From: Mycobacterium sp.
GTDB taxonomy: Bacteria; Actinomycetota; Actinomycetes; Mycobacteriales; Mycobacteriaceae
DNA length: 35,931 bases
NCBI GenBank assembly: GCA_031292695.1
Contig: JARLGS010000986.1
Span: 1 to 35,931, forward strand
Reading direction: 5' to 3'
Shown: positions 15,646-23,073 of the stretch, one piece after another
Numbering within the stretch: the first letter of the stretch is position 1
Layout of the letters: each line of letters begins with the position of its first letter
Program-made: the position numbers and the translations under genes
The notes under the pieces: model-generated
Seen by the model: only the letters and a program-made list of their open reading frames with translations
Database searches by the model: none
What the model was told of the DNA's origin: nothing

Positions 15646-16488
15646 ATGGTGAAAGACGGTTCGGTCACCGTCGGTGAGGTCAATCTCACCTACACCGAAA
15701 GCGGCTCCGGCCCAACGCTGGTCTTCGTCCACGGCGCCTACGTGACCGGCTCGCTGTGGGACGACGTCATCGCTCGGCTCTCTGCCGGCTTCCGGTGCAT
15801 CGCGCCGACCTGGCCGTTCGGCGCGCAGTCGACGCCTGTCGGCGCCGCGGACGTGGGTGTGGCGGCCGCGGGCAGACGGATCGTCGGCCTGCTGGAGGTA
15901 CTCGACCTCCGCGACGTCACACTGATCGCCAACGACACCGGCGGGGGCATCGTGCTGGCAGCGCTGGGCGACCGTGCACTGGACTTCGACCGAGTGTCTC
16001 GGCTGGTGTTCACCAATTGCGACAGCTATGAACACTTTCCGCCGAAGTCGTTCGCGCCGATCGTCAAATTGTGCGGGTCCAGTAAGCGCGCCGGCGCGGT
16101 GGTGATGCGGGCGCTGGCCACCAGCCCCGGCCGATCGTTTTTCGCCTCGGCGGTCACCCGGCACGGCATCGCCGCCGACCGCCAGCCCGCCATCTTCGGC
16201 GGCTTCCTGACCTCATCGGCGGTCCGCCGTGAAGCGGTCCGGTTCAGCGCCGACCTCAATCCGCGCTACACACTCGCCGCGGCCGGCGCCATCACCGAGT
16301 GGAACAAGCCGGCGTTGATGGCGTGGGGCACCGAGGACAAGATGTTCCCGGTGGCACATGCGCAGCGGCTGGCCGAGGGCTTCCCGAAGGGCGAACTGCG
16401 CACCATAGACGACAGCTCGACCTACGTCATGTTGGACCACCCCGACGAATTGGCCCGCGCAGTAACCGATTTCGTCAGGAAGTCTTAG
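15646..16488 (+). CDS. Alpha/beta hydrolase with Asp nucleophile (haloalkane dehalogenase/epoxide hydrolase type)
   Basis: 280 residues, ATG ten bases after the thiolase stop. The oxyanion segment F-V-H-G-A-Y is near residue 28. The nucleophile-elbow position is Asp97 in A-N-D-T-G-G, not Ser, and the catalytic His265 is in L-D-H-P-D-E. An Asp at the elbow marks the haloalkane dehalogenase, haloacetate dehalogenase and epoxide hydrolase group, which works through an alkyl-enzyme ester. The epoxide hydrolase lid tyrosines and the dehalogenase halide-binding Trp/Asn cannot be assigned by eye. With a ligase and thiolase as neighbours, an epoxide or activated ring intermediate is a reasonable guess. 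Confidence 0.8.
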   Translation: MVKDGSVTVGEVNLTYTESGSGPTLVFVHGAYVTGSLWDDVIARLSAGFRCIAPTWPFGAQSTPVGAADVGVAAAGRRIVGLLEVLDLRDVTLIANDTGGGIVLAALGDRALDFDRVSRLVFTNCDSYEHFPPKSFAPIVKLCGSSKRAGAVVMRALATSPGRSFFASAVTRHGIAADRQPAIFGGFLTSSAVRREAVRFSADLNPRYTLAAAGAITEWNKPALMAWGTEDKMFPVAHAQRLAEGFPKGELRTIDDSSTYVMLDHPDELARAVTDFVRKS

Positions 16489-16510
16489 TGCAGCCGGTGA
16501 ACCCGGGCAG

Positions 16511-18055
16511 GTGTGGGTGAGCGCCCGCACGATCGCCGGCCTGCTCGCTGAGACGGCGGCGGACCGACCCGGCCAGCCCCTGCTGCGCGATGTCGACGGC
16601 GACGTTCTCACCGTCGGCGAGGTCGCACGGCTGTCCCTGGCCGCGACCAGGTGGCTGCACGATCAGGGCGTACGGCCGGGTATGACGGTGGCCTGGCAGC
16701 TGCCCTCGACCGTCCCAGCCGCACTGCTAATGCTGACGCTGGCTCGGTCCGCCGCCACCCAAGCACCCATCATTCAAATCTACCGCGGCCGCGAGGTGGC
16801 GCAGGCAGTCGAGGTCGGCGATGCCGACGTGCTCATCGTCGACGGCTCCACCGCCGCCAACGCCCCGGCCGGCGTGCACCTCATCACCGTCCCCGACGAT
16901 TTCGTCGCCATGCTGCGCGGTCTGCCGCACACCGCGCACCCAGAGCTTGCCCCAGCCGACCGCGACGCAGCCAAGCCGCAGTGGATCTACTTCACCTCCG
17001 GCACCACCGGCCGCCCCAAGGGTGTGCTGCACACCGACGCGACATTGCTCTCGGCCGCAAAGGGTTTCACCGAATACCTCGGCCTGGGCAGCCACCCGGC
17101 GGAGACCGGCACGATCTGTTTTCCGATCGCCCACATCGGTGGGATGGTGTACCTGTCGTGTGCCCTGCTGGCGGGATACCCGTTGCTCATGGTCCCCAAG
17201 TTCACACCTGAGCAGCTGCCCGCACTGCTCGCCGAACACAACGTCACCGTGGCCGGCGGGGGCAGCGTCGTCTACCAGATGCTGGTATCGGCGCAGATCG
17301 GCAGCGGCGCTGCCGAACCGCTCATGCCCAGCCTGCGCATGCTGATCGGCGGTGGCGCCCCGTGCCCACCCGAGTTGCACCGGCGGGTCCGCGAACACCT
17401 CGGTATTCCCGTCGTCCACGCCTACGGCATGACCGAGGCGGCGATGATCTGCGTCAGCCGCGTCGACGACACCACCGAGCAGCAGATCCACACCAGCGGC
17501 TCCGCGATCCCCGGCTCCCAGATCCGCATCGTGCGCTACGACGCCGCCGGCACCCAGACCGTGCTACCGCCAAACGCCGAGGGTGAGATCGAGCTGCGCG
17601 GGGCCAACATGACCCTGGGCTACCGCGACGAGCAGCAGTGGGCCGAAGCGCTCACCGACGACGGGTGGTTCCGCTCCGGTGACCGCGGGCTGCTGCGGCC
17701 AGACGACCACATCGTCGTGACCGGCCGCACCAAGGAACTCATCATCCGCAAAGGCGAGAACATCGCGCCCGCCGAGATCGAGAGCGAACTGCTGCGCCAC
17801 CCGATGGTCGACGAGGTCGCCGTGGTCGGGGTGCCCGACGAGCTACGCGGCGAGCTCGTCTGCGCCGTGGTGCGCCGATCACCGCGGCACCGCGACCCCA
17901 CGCTCGACGAATTGTGCGCCTTCCTCGACGAGCGCGGACTGATGAAGCAGAAGTGGCCCGAGCGACTGGTCATTGTCGACGATTTCCCGCTGACCGGCCT
18001 GGGCAAGGTGGCCAAAGCCGAACTGGCACGACAAATTGCGCACCACGGCCCATGA
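16511..18055 (+). CDS. Acyl-CoA ligase (ANL superfamily, FadD-like)
   Basis: 514 residues from GTG 16511; a second in-frame GTG at 16517 (MSARTIAGLL) is an equally good start. Motifs in order: Y-F-T-S-G-T-T-G-R-P-K-G (about 160-170), H-A-Y-G-M-T-E-A (about 303), R-S-G-D-R-G-L-L (about 393), G-R-T-K-E-L-I-I-R-K-G-E-N-I-A-P, and the C-terminal Lys in L-T-G-L-G-K-V-A-K. It forms an acyl-CoA from a free acid via the adenylate. It is the last gene of the 14484-18055 operon, 22 bases after the hydrolase. It is clearly a different paralogue from the ligases at 3185 and 29783. Confidence 0.9.
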   Translation: MWVSARTIAGLLAETAADRPGQPLLRDVDGDVLTVGEVARLSLAATRWLHDQGVRPGMTVAWQLPSTVPAALLMLTLARSAATQAPIIQIYRGREVAQAVEVGDADVLIVDGSTAANAPAGVHLITVPDDFVAMLRGLPHTAHPELAPADRDAAKPQWIYFTSGTTGRPKGVLHTDATLLSAAKGFTEYLGLGSHPAETGTICFPIAHIGGMVYLSCALLAGYPLLMVPKFTPEQLPALLAEHNVTVAGGGSVVYQMLVSAQIGSGAAEPLMPSLRMLIGGGAPCPPELHRRVREHLGIPVVHAYGMTEAAMICVSRVDDTTEQQIHTSGSAIPGSQIRIVRYDAAGTQTVLPPNAEGEIELRGANMTLGYRDEQQWAEALTDDGWFRSGDRGLLRPDDHIVVTGRTKELIIRKGENIAPAEIESELLRHPMVDEVAVVGVPDELRGELVCAVVRRSPRHRDPTLDELCAFLDERGLMKQKWPERLVIVDDFPLTGLGKVAKAELARQIAHHGP

Positions 18056-18122
18056 CCGCACCGGCTGCCCGCCGCGATGGCCCGAGTTGCTTGCTGGCAA
18101 GCGGGGTGGTGACTACCATCAC

Positions 18123-18138
18123 AACTAAATAACTAAAT
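18123..18138 (+). promoter_or_regulatory. Tandem 8-bp repeat upstream of the second amidohydrolase operon
   Basis: AACTAAAT is repeated perfectly back to back (18123-18130 and 18131-18138) in an AT-rich island 51 bases before the ATG at 18189. Read on the other strand, the island (AAACATTTAGTTAT) resembles the AAACAGTTAGCTAT and AAACAATTTACTAT cores of the elements at 24629 and 31601. It is probably a promoter/operator; the regulator is unknown. Confidence 0.45.
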
Positions 18139-18188
18139 GTTTTGACGTTTCACGGCTGTGTGACGTTCGCCCGCCCAAGGAGACCTTG

Positions 18189-19340
18189 ATGCCGTTGCAG
18201 CCCTGGATGGAGTTGATCTCCGTCGACGATCACCTGATCGAACACCCGAAGGTGTGGAGCGCCAGGCTTCCCCGCAACTACCTGGAGGCCGGGCCGAAGA
18301 TCATCGAGTGGGAACGCCCCGACAACGGACAGGTGTGTCAGGTCTGGGATTACGAGGGGCGCATCTACCCCTACATCGGCCTGAACGCGGTGGCCGGCAA
18401 GAAGCCCGAGCAGTACGGCATCGAGCCAGTGCGCTATAACGACATGATCCCCGGCTGTTACGACCCCAAGGCGCGGGTGGCCGATATGGACATCGACGGC
18501 GTGCAGGCGATGACCTGTTTCCCGTCCTTCCCGCGCTTCGCCGGTGCGGTCTTCGCCGAAGGCGAGGACAAAGAACTGGCGGTGTTGTGCTCCAAGGCGT
18601 GGAACGACTTTCATCTCGATGAGTGGGCCCCCACAGCGCCCGACCGATTCATCCCCGTCGCGATGCTGCCGTTCTGGGACGTCGAGGCCAGTGTCAAGGA
18701 GGTCCACCGCGTCGCGGCCAAGGGCGCCAAGTGCATCACCTTCCCGGACCTGCCCGACAAGCTGGGTCTGCCCTCGGTGCATTCCGATCATTGGGATCCG
18801 CTGCTGTCGGCGATGGAAGATACCGGCCTGGTGCTGGCCCAGCACTTCGGTTCCGGTGGCTTCCCACCGCCGATCGCGCCGGACGCCCCGTTCGCGGTGT
18901 TCATCACCTTGATGGGCACCATGTCGATGACCGCATTGACCGACTGGTTGTTCAGCCACACCCTCTACCGGCACCCCAAGCTGAAGATCGGCTTGAGTGA
19001 GGGCGGCGTCGGCTGGATTCCCTACATCTTGGAGCGCGCGGACAGTGTATGGCGCAAGCACCGCTTCTACAACAACATCAACCAGGACCATCCGCCGAGC
19101 TACTTGTGGAAAAAGCACTTCCACGGCTGCTTCATCGAGGATGACTTCGGGATGGAGGTCCGCGACAAGATCGGCATCGACCAGATCACCTGGGAGTGCG
19201 ACTACCCGCACTCGGATTCGTTCTGGCCGCAGAGCCGCGAACGTGCCGCCCAAGCGCTGGAGAAGGTGCCCGACGACGAAGCACACAAGATCGTCGAGCT
19301 CAATGCCCGGGGGTTCTACAACTTCCCCAGGGCGGCCTGA
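18189..19340 (+). CDS. PF04909 amidohydrolase-family protein, second paralogue
   Basis: 383 residues. ATG at 18189 was preferred over the adjacent TTG at 18186; AAGGAGA lies at 18177-18183. The metal motif is D13-x-H15 (SVDDHLIEH), again without HxH; a barrel His appears in V-L-A-Q-H-F-G, and the Asp/His pair in E-C-D-Y-P-H-S-D-S near the C-terminus, with W-E-C-D in place of F-G-S-D. Same family as the gene at 12878 but clearly divergent. A decarboxylase or hydrolase of a carboxylated or ring-cleavage intermediate is plausible. It begins the 18189-20874 operon, with the small protein and CoA-transferase-like gene downstream. Confidence 0.87.
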   Translation: MPLQPWMELISVDDHLIEHPKVWSARLPRNYLEAGPKIIEWERPDNGQVCQVWDYEGRIYPYIGLNAVAGKKPEQYGIEPVRYNDMIPGCYDPKARVADMDIDGVQAMTCFPSFPRFAGAVFAEGEDKELAVLCSKAWNDFHLDEWAPTAPDRFIPVAMLPFWDVEASVKEVHRVAAKGAKCITFPDLPDKLGLPSVHSDHWDPLLSAMEDTGLVLAQHFGSGGFPPPIAPDAPFAVFITLMGTMSMTALTDWLFSHTLYRHPKLKIGLSEGGVGWIPYILERADSVWRKHRFYNNINQDHPPSYLWKKHFHGCFIEDDFGMEVRDKIGIDQITWECDYPHSDSFWPQSRERAAQALEKVPDDEAHKIVELNARGFYNFPRAA

Positions 19341-19423
19341 CCGTCGACAGCACCGACACAGCGACCGGGCCGCCGCCGGATGGTCCCGATGCCGGTTACT
19401 GGAGCCGCGAAAGGGCGATCAGC

Positions 19424-19663
19424 GTGGCAGATCTCGAGCGCATCAAGCAGCTTCCGGTCGACGACTGGGCCGATCAGGACCTGCTCACCAAGGATGAGGC
19501 CAGAGGGCGACTGGTGGCCGAGATCGAGCGCACCCGGCGCCGGCTGGTTCAGCTGCAGGCCGACGATCCCGCCAACGACGCGGAGATCCTGTTGCTGGCA
19601 CGGCGTCTGGACGCGATGGAATCGGTCTGCGGTGAGTACGACGCCTACCTGGACGGGCAATGA
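19424..19663 (+). CDS. Small hypothetical protein coupled to a CoA-transferase-like gene
   Basis: 79 residues from GTG 19424, with AAGGG nine bases upstream. The frame is open further back across the amidohydrolase stop, so a non-standard CTG at 19337 (CTGA overlap) could add 29 residues; the text there (TVDSTDTATGPPPDGPDAGY) is Pro/Asp-rich and could be a disordered N-terminus. The protein is highly charged and helical (DEARGRLVAEIERTRRRLVQL), with no recognised domain, signal or membrane segment. Its stop overlaps the next ATG (ATGA). The coupling suggests a small accessory subunit or regulator of the amidohydrolase or CoA-transferase-like protein. No function is assigned. Confidence 0.6.
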   Translation: MADLERIKQLPVDDWADQDLLTKDEARGRLVAEIERTRRRLVQLQADDPANDAEILLLARRLDAMESVCGEYDAYLDGQ

Positions 19664-20874
19664 CGCCGCCGGCAAGCCCGGTGCGCAGCACCGCCGGCCC
19701 GAAAGGTCTCGAATCGGCGCTACGGTCGATGCTGCGGGCGGGAAGCCGCGTGGCGCTCGGGGACGGCGTCGGCCAGCTTCGCACGCTGGAGTCCGGTGAC
19801 GCGATCGGCACCGTGCTGTCGAAGGTGGCCCGCGACGTCGGCGACATTGGGCTGGTGCTGGCGTGGCTGCCGACACCGCTGGAGGGTCTAGAACCCGAGG
19901 CGTTCGACGAGGTCGTTGCCCTGATGCCGGGCTGGGGCATGCGCCGGGTGCTGGGCGCCCCCAACGCGCGGTTCGTGCCGACCCGGCTGGCGGCTGTTCC
20001 CGCGCTGCTGGCCGGTGCGTTGCGACCCGATGTGCTCGTCACCAGGCTGGTCGAACGCGGCGGTGCGCTGCACTTCGGCACCGAAGTGTCCTGGCAGCGC
20101 GAACTGGTGGATTCGGAGGTTCCGGTGCTGGCGGTCCTCGACAGCAACGCGCCGACGGCCGACGCCGGTCCGCCGCTGAGCCGGGACGCGGTGACGGTCG
20201 TCGCCCGCAGCGACGACGGTCCGAGCCGGTTCCCGCACAAGGAGCCCGACCCGGTGCACGACCGGCTCGCCGACGCCGTGCTGCGCTTCGTTCCCGAGGG
20301 CGCCCGGCTGCAATACGGCCCGGGCCAGCTGGGCACCGCCCTGCTTCGGCGAGCGTCGTCGCCGTTGCGCATCGACACCGGCCTGCTCACCGACGCGGTG
20401 GTCGACCTCGACGAGCGTGGTCTCCTGGCCGGGACGCCGTCGGCCACCTACCTGCTCGGCGGTGACCGGCTGTTCGACTGGGCCGACGGCCGACCGATCC
20501 TGCACGGCATCTCGTATACCCATGACTTCACCCGGCTGCGCGACGGCGCACCGCTGATCGCGGTCAACACGGCCATCGAGATCGATCCGGTCGGTCAGGT
20601 GAATGTCGAAGGCATCGGCGACAACGTGGTGGGCGGCATCGGCGGACATCCGGACTACTGTGCCGCGGCCGCGATGAGTCGTCACGGATTGTCGATCATC
20701 GCGGTGCCATCGGCCTTCGGCGGCCGCTCACCCTTGGTGGAACGGCTCAGCCGCCCGGTATCCACGCCGGCCTATGACGTCGACATGATCGTCACCGAGT
20801 CGGGCCACGCCGATCTGCGCGGCACCGATTGGGCGCGGCGGCGCGAGCTCATCGACGAGTTGTTCGGAACCTGA
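19660..20874 (+). CDS. Acetyl-CoA hydrolase/CoA-transferase family protein (family I-like)
   Basis: 404 residues, ATG overlapping the preceding stop. The C-terminal half carries the family pattern I-A-V-N-T-A-I-E-I-D-P-V-G-Q-V-N-V-E and G-G-I-G-G-H-P-D-Y, as in 4-hydroxybutyrate and acetate CoA-transferases. In those enzymes the Glu that forms the glutamyl-CoA thioester sits in a H-T-E-M-type segment; here the corresponding stretch reads R-I-D-T-G-L-L-T-D with Gly241 at that place (my alignment by eye). It may therefore be a diverged subfamily using another residue, or a CoA-binding protein without transferase activity. It ends nine bases before a convergent VOC gene. Confidence 0.75.
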   Translation: MTPPASPVRSTAGPKGLESALRSMLRAGSRVALGDGVGQLRTLESGDAIGTVLSKVARDVGDIGLVLAWLPTPLEGLEPEAFDEVVALMPGWGMRRVLGAPNARFVPTRLAAVPALLAGALRPDVLVTRLVERGGALHFGTEVSWQRELVDSEVPVLAVLDSNAPTADAGPPLSRDAVTVVARSDDGPSRFPHKEPDPVHDRLADAVLRFVPEGARLQYGPGQLGTALLRRASSPLRIDTGLLTDAVVDLDERGLLAGTPSATYLLGGDRLFDWADGRPILHGISYTHDFTRLRDGAPLIAVNTAIEIDPVGQVNVEGIGDNVVGGIGGHPDYCAAAAMSRHGLSIIAVPSAFGGRSPLVERLSRPVSTPAYDVDMIVTESGHADLRGTDWARRRELIDELFGT

Positions 20875-20883
20875 ACCGGCGGA

Positions 20884-21837
20884 CTAACGCCGGAAGTACT
20901 TCAGCGGACGCTCGACGTACTCGAACACCACCCCGTCGGGTGAGCGCAGAAACGCAATGTAGAGGCCCTCTATCTTGGTGCCGGGCAGCGGACACCACAC
21001 CTGATCGCCTTGCCGCTCAACGGAATCAGGCAGCGCTACCAGTGCTTTTTCGACGTTTTCCACCCGCAGCGCGCACCGGTAGAGGCCTTGGTGATTGCCG
21101 CCCCAGGGCACCGGCGGCTGACCGGCGCCGCCGGGATGCTCCACCACCGTGAGGCTGAATTGGTGGCCGTCCTCGGGCAGGGCGAACCGGCCGACAACGC
21201 ACTCGACGGGTTGCGATGACCCGCCGGGTGAAAGCTGGTCCCCGGTGATGGTCCTGGCCGCCGGCGCCTGAACCACGGCGAAGCCGATGGAGGTCAAGAA
21301 CTCCGCGGTCGCAACCGCGTCGACGGCCGCGATGCGGATCCCGCCGAACAGCGCTCCCCTCGATGCGTCGAGATCGGCAGGCCCCTCGGCCAGTTCGATC
21401 ACCACACCGTCGGGATCGAGCACCAGCACCGACCTGCTGCCGGAGATCAGCCCGTCGACCGGGTTGCCGACTTGGACACCGTGGTCACTCAGCATCGTCG
21501 CCGTGCCGGCCAGGTCGCTGACCGTCATCAGCGCCGACCGGATACCCGGGCGTACCGGGTTGGTGCTTGGATCGTGTTTCAGCGCCGGCGTGTGGTACTC
21601 GATGGCCTCAAGCGCGCAGCCGCCGCGCCCCCCGCGGGCATCATAAAGAAACGATGTGGCGCAGTAGGTTTCGCCGTCAAGTCCGAGGATGCTGCCGTCG
21701 GTGGGCGCTGCGGGGTCGGTCCGCATCCGCGCGGACAGGCCCAGCTGTTGGGCGTAAAGCTTCTCGGTGGCGTCCAGCGATTCGCAGTTGAGGTTGACGT
21801 GCAGGAACCGCCGCGCCAGCTCCTCGGATCCCGCCAT
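20884..21837 (-). CDS. Two-domain VOC (glyoxalase/extradiol dioxygenase fold) protein
   Basis: 317 residues, three bases after the CoA-transferase stop on the same strand. Two vicinal-oxygen-chelate modules are visible: residues about 10-155 (F-L-H-V-N-L-N-C ... V-V-I-E-L-A-E-G) and about 165-317 (G-I-R-I-A-A-V-D ... V-V-F-E-Y-V-E-R). The first keeps one His and one Glu at ligand positions. The second has Ile where the first His is expected, and I cannot find the full 2-His-1-Glu set of an active extradiol dioxygenase. Epimerase, isomerase or CoA-ligand-binding roles are possible. It is the last gene of the minus-strand operon headed by the aldehyde dehydrogenase at 24570. Confidence 0.75.
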   Translation of the reverse strand: MAGSEELARRFLHVNLNCESLDATEKLYAQQLGLSARMRTDPAAPTDGSILGLDGETYCATSFLYDARGGRGGCALEAIEYHTPALKHDPSTNPVRPGIRSALMTVSDLAGTATMLSDHGVQVGNPVDGLISGSRSVLVLDPDGVVIELAEGPADLDASRGALFGGIRIAAVDAVATAEFLTSIGFAVVQAPAARTITGDQLSPGGSSQPVECVVGRFALPEDGHQFSLTVVEHPGGAGQPPVPWGGNHQGLYRCALRVENVEKALVALPDSVERQGDQVWCPLPGTKIEGLYIAFLRSPDGVVFEYVERPLKYFRR

Positions 21838-21840
21838 CGT

Positions 21841-23052
21841 CTACAGCACCACCGATTTGATCTTGAAGTCCATGATGTCGTCCTCACTGAACCCCAATTC
21901 AGCCAGCAACGCGTCGGTGTGCTCGCCGTGCCCGGGCGCGCAGGTCAGGTCGAGCGGCGCACCGTCGAACTGCACCGGGCTGGCGGCCAAGGCGAATTGG
22001 TTGCCGTTGGCATCGGTGGTGCGGGGCAGGTAACCGTTGGCGATGGCCTGGGGATCGGCATGGACCTCATCGGCGGTGCGCATGACGTCCCAAACCCCGT
22101 CGAAGCCGGCGAACGCCTTCTCCCAGTGGGCGAGGTCCTGGGACTCGAACGTCGCACGCAGTTCGGCGATGCACGCTGTGCGGTTACCGAAGCGCACCAT
22201 CGCGTTGGCGAAGCGCACATCGTCGATCAGGTCCGCCCGGCCCAGGCGGTTGCAGAAATCGGCCCAGAACCGATCCGCCTGCAGCAGCACGAAGGCGATG
22301 AACCGGCCGTCACGGGTCTTGTAGATGCTGGCCAGCGGGTTGGGCATTTCGTCGAGATTGAACTTCGGAATGTCCTGCCCGGTCACCCCGGCGCCGACGA
22401 TGTCGGGTCCGAGTTGCCAGATCGCCGCATTGAGCAACGAGACGTCGACCACCGAGGGCTCGCCGGTGCGTTCGCGTTTGACCAGTGCCGCGGCGATGCC
22501 TGCGGCGATGGCCAGACCCCCGTAGGAGTCGCCGAATGCGGGCCGTTGGATCGGCGGGTAGGAGCCGTCGCCGGCCGCGTACGCCTCGCCGATTCCCCCT
22601 CGTGCCCAATAAGCGGCCAGATCAAAACCGCCCTGGGAGGCCAGGTCTCCCTTGGTGCCGTAGCCGTGACCGCGCGCGTAGATGATCTTGGGGTTGCGGG
22701 CCCGGACCGCCTCGACGTCGATGCCCATCCGCTGGCGCGAATCCGGGAGCAGGTTGGTGACGAAGACGTCGGCGGTCTCGAGCAGCTTCATCAACAACTC
22801 CAGCCCCTCGGGACTCGAGGTGTCCAGGCCGATGCTGCGTTTGCCCCGGTTGGGCTGCTCGACGAAGTGGTTCACTCCCCCGGCGCCGGTGACGATGCCG
22901 GAACTGACCAGGCCACGCTGGGGGTCGCCGGTCTCGGGATGCTCGACCTTGATGACGTCGGCGCCCCAGTCCGCCAGCACGGCTCCGGCCGCCGGCACGA
23001 ATGTCCACGCGGCGAGTTCGACGACACGGATGCCGTTGAGGATGTCGGTCAT
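21841..23052 (-). CDS. Type III CoA-transferase (CaiB/BaiF family)
   Basis: 403 residues, ATG with AAGGAAG upstream, 21 bases after the aldehyde dehydrogenase stop. Family features: N-terminal G-I-R-V-V-E-L-A-A-W (about 7-16), L-A-D-W-G-A-D-V-I-K-V-E-H-P (about 26-39), N-R-G-K-R-S-I-G-L-D, and the catalytic-Asp region G-G-F-D-L-A-A-Y-W-A-R. The His-Asp pair of alpha-methylacyl-CoA racemase (GHDxNY) is absent, so CoA transfer between acids is favoured over racemisation. It probably primes a pathway acid at the expense of another acyl-CoA. It is followed closely by the VOC protein. Confidence 0.9.
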   Translation of the reverse strand: MTDILNGIRVVELAAWTFVPAAGAVLADWGADVIKVEHPETGDPQRGLVSSGIVTGAGGVNHFVEQPNRGKRSIGLDTSSPEGLELLMKLLETADVFVTNLLPDSRQRMGIDVEAVRARNPKIIYARGHGYGTKGDLASQGGFDLAAYWARGGIGEAYAAGDGSYPPIQRPAFGDSYGGLAIAAGIAAALVKRERTGEPSVVDVSLLNAAIWQLGPDIVGAGVTGQDIPKFNLDEMPNPLASIYKTRDGRFIAFVLLQADRFWADFCNRLGRADLIDDVRFANAMVRFGNRTACIAELRATFESQDLAHWEKAFAGFDGVWDVMRTADEVHADPQAIANGYLPRTTDANGNQFALAASPVQFDGAPLDLTCAPGHGEHTDALLAELGFSEDDIMDFKIKSVVL

Positions 23053-23073
23053 GTCTTCCTTCGGAGTTGGGAT

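Noticed and set aside
21841..23052. CaiB-family gene as an alpha-methylacyl-CoA racemase for chiral arylpropionyl-CoA
   Set aside because: It would fit an ibuprofen-like pathway, but the racemase His-Asp motif (GHDxNY) is missing; the sequence shows GGFDLAAYW as in CoA-transferases.
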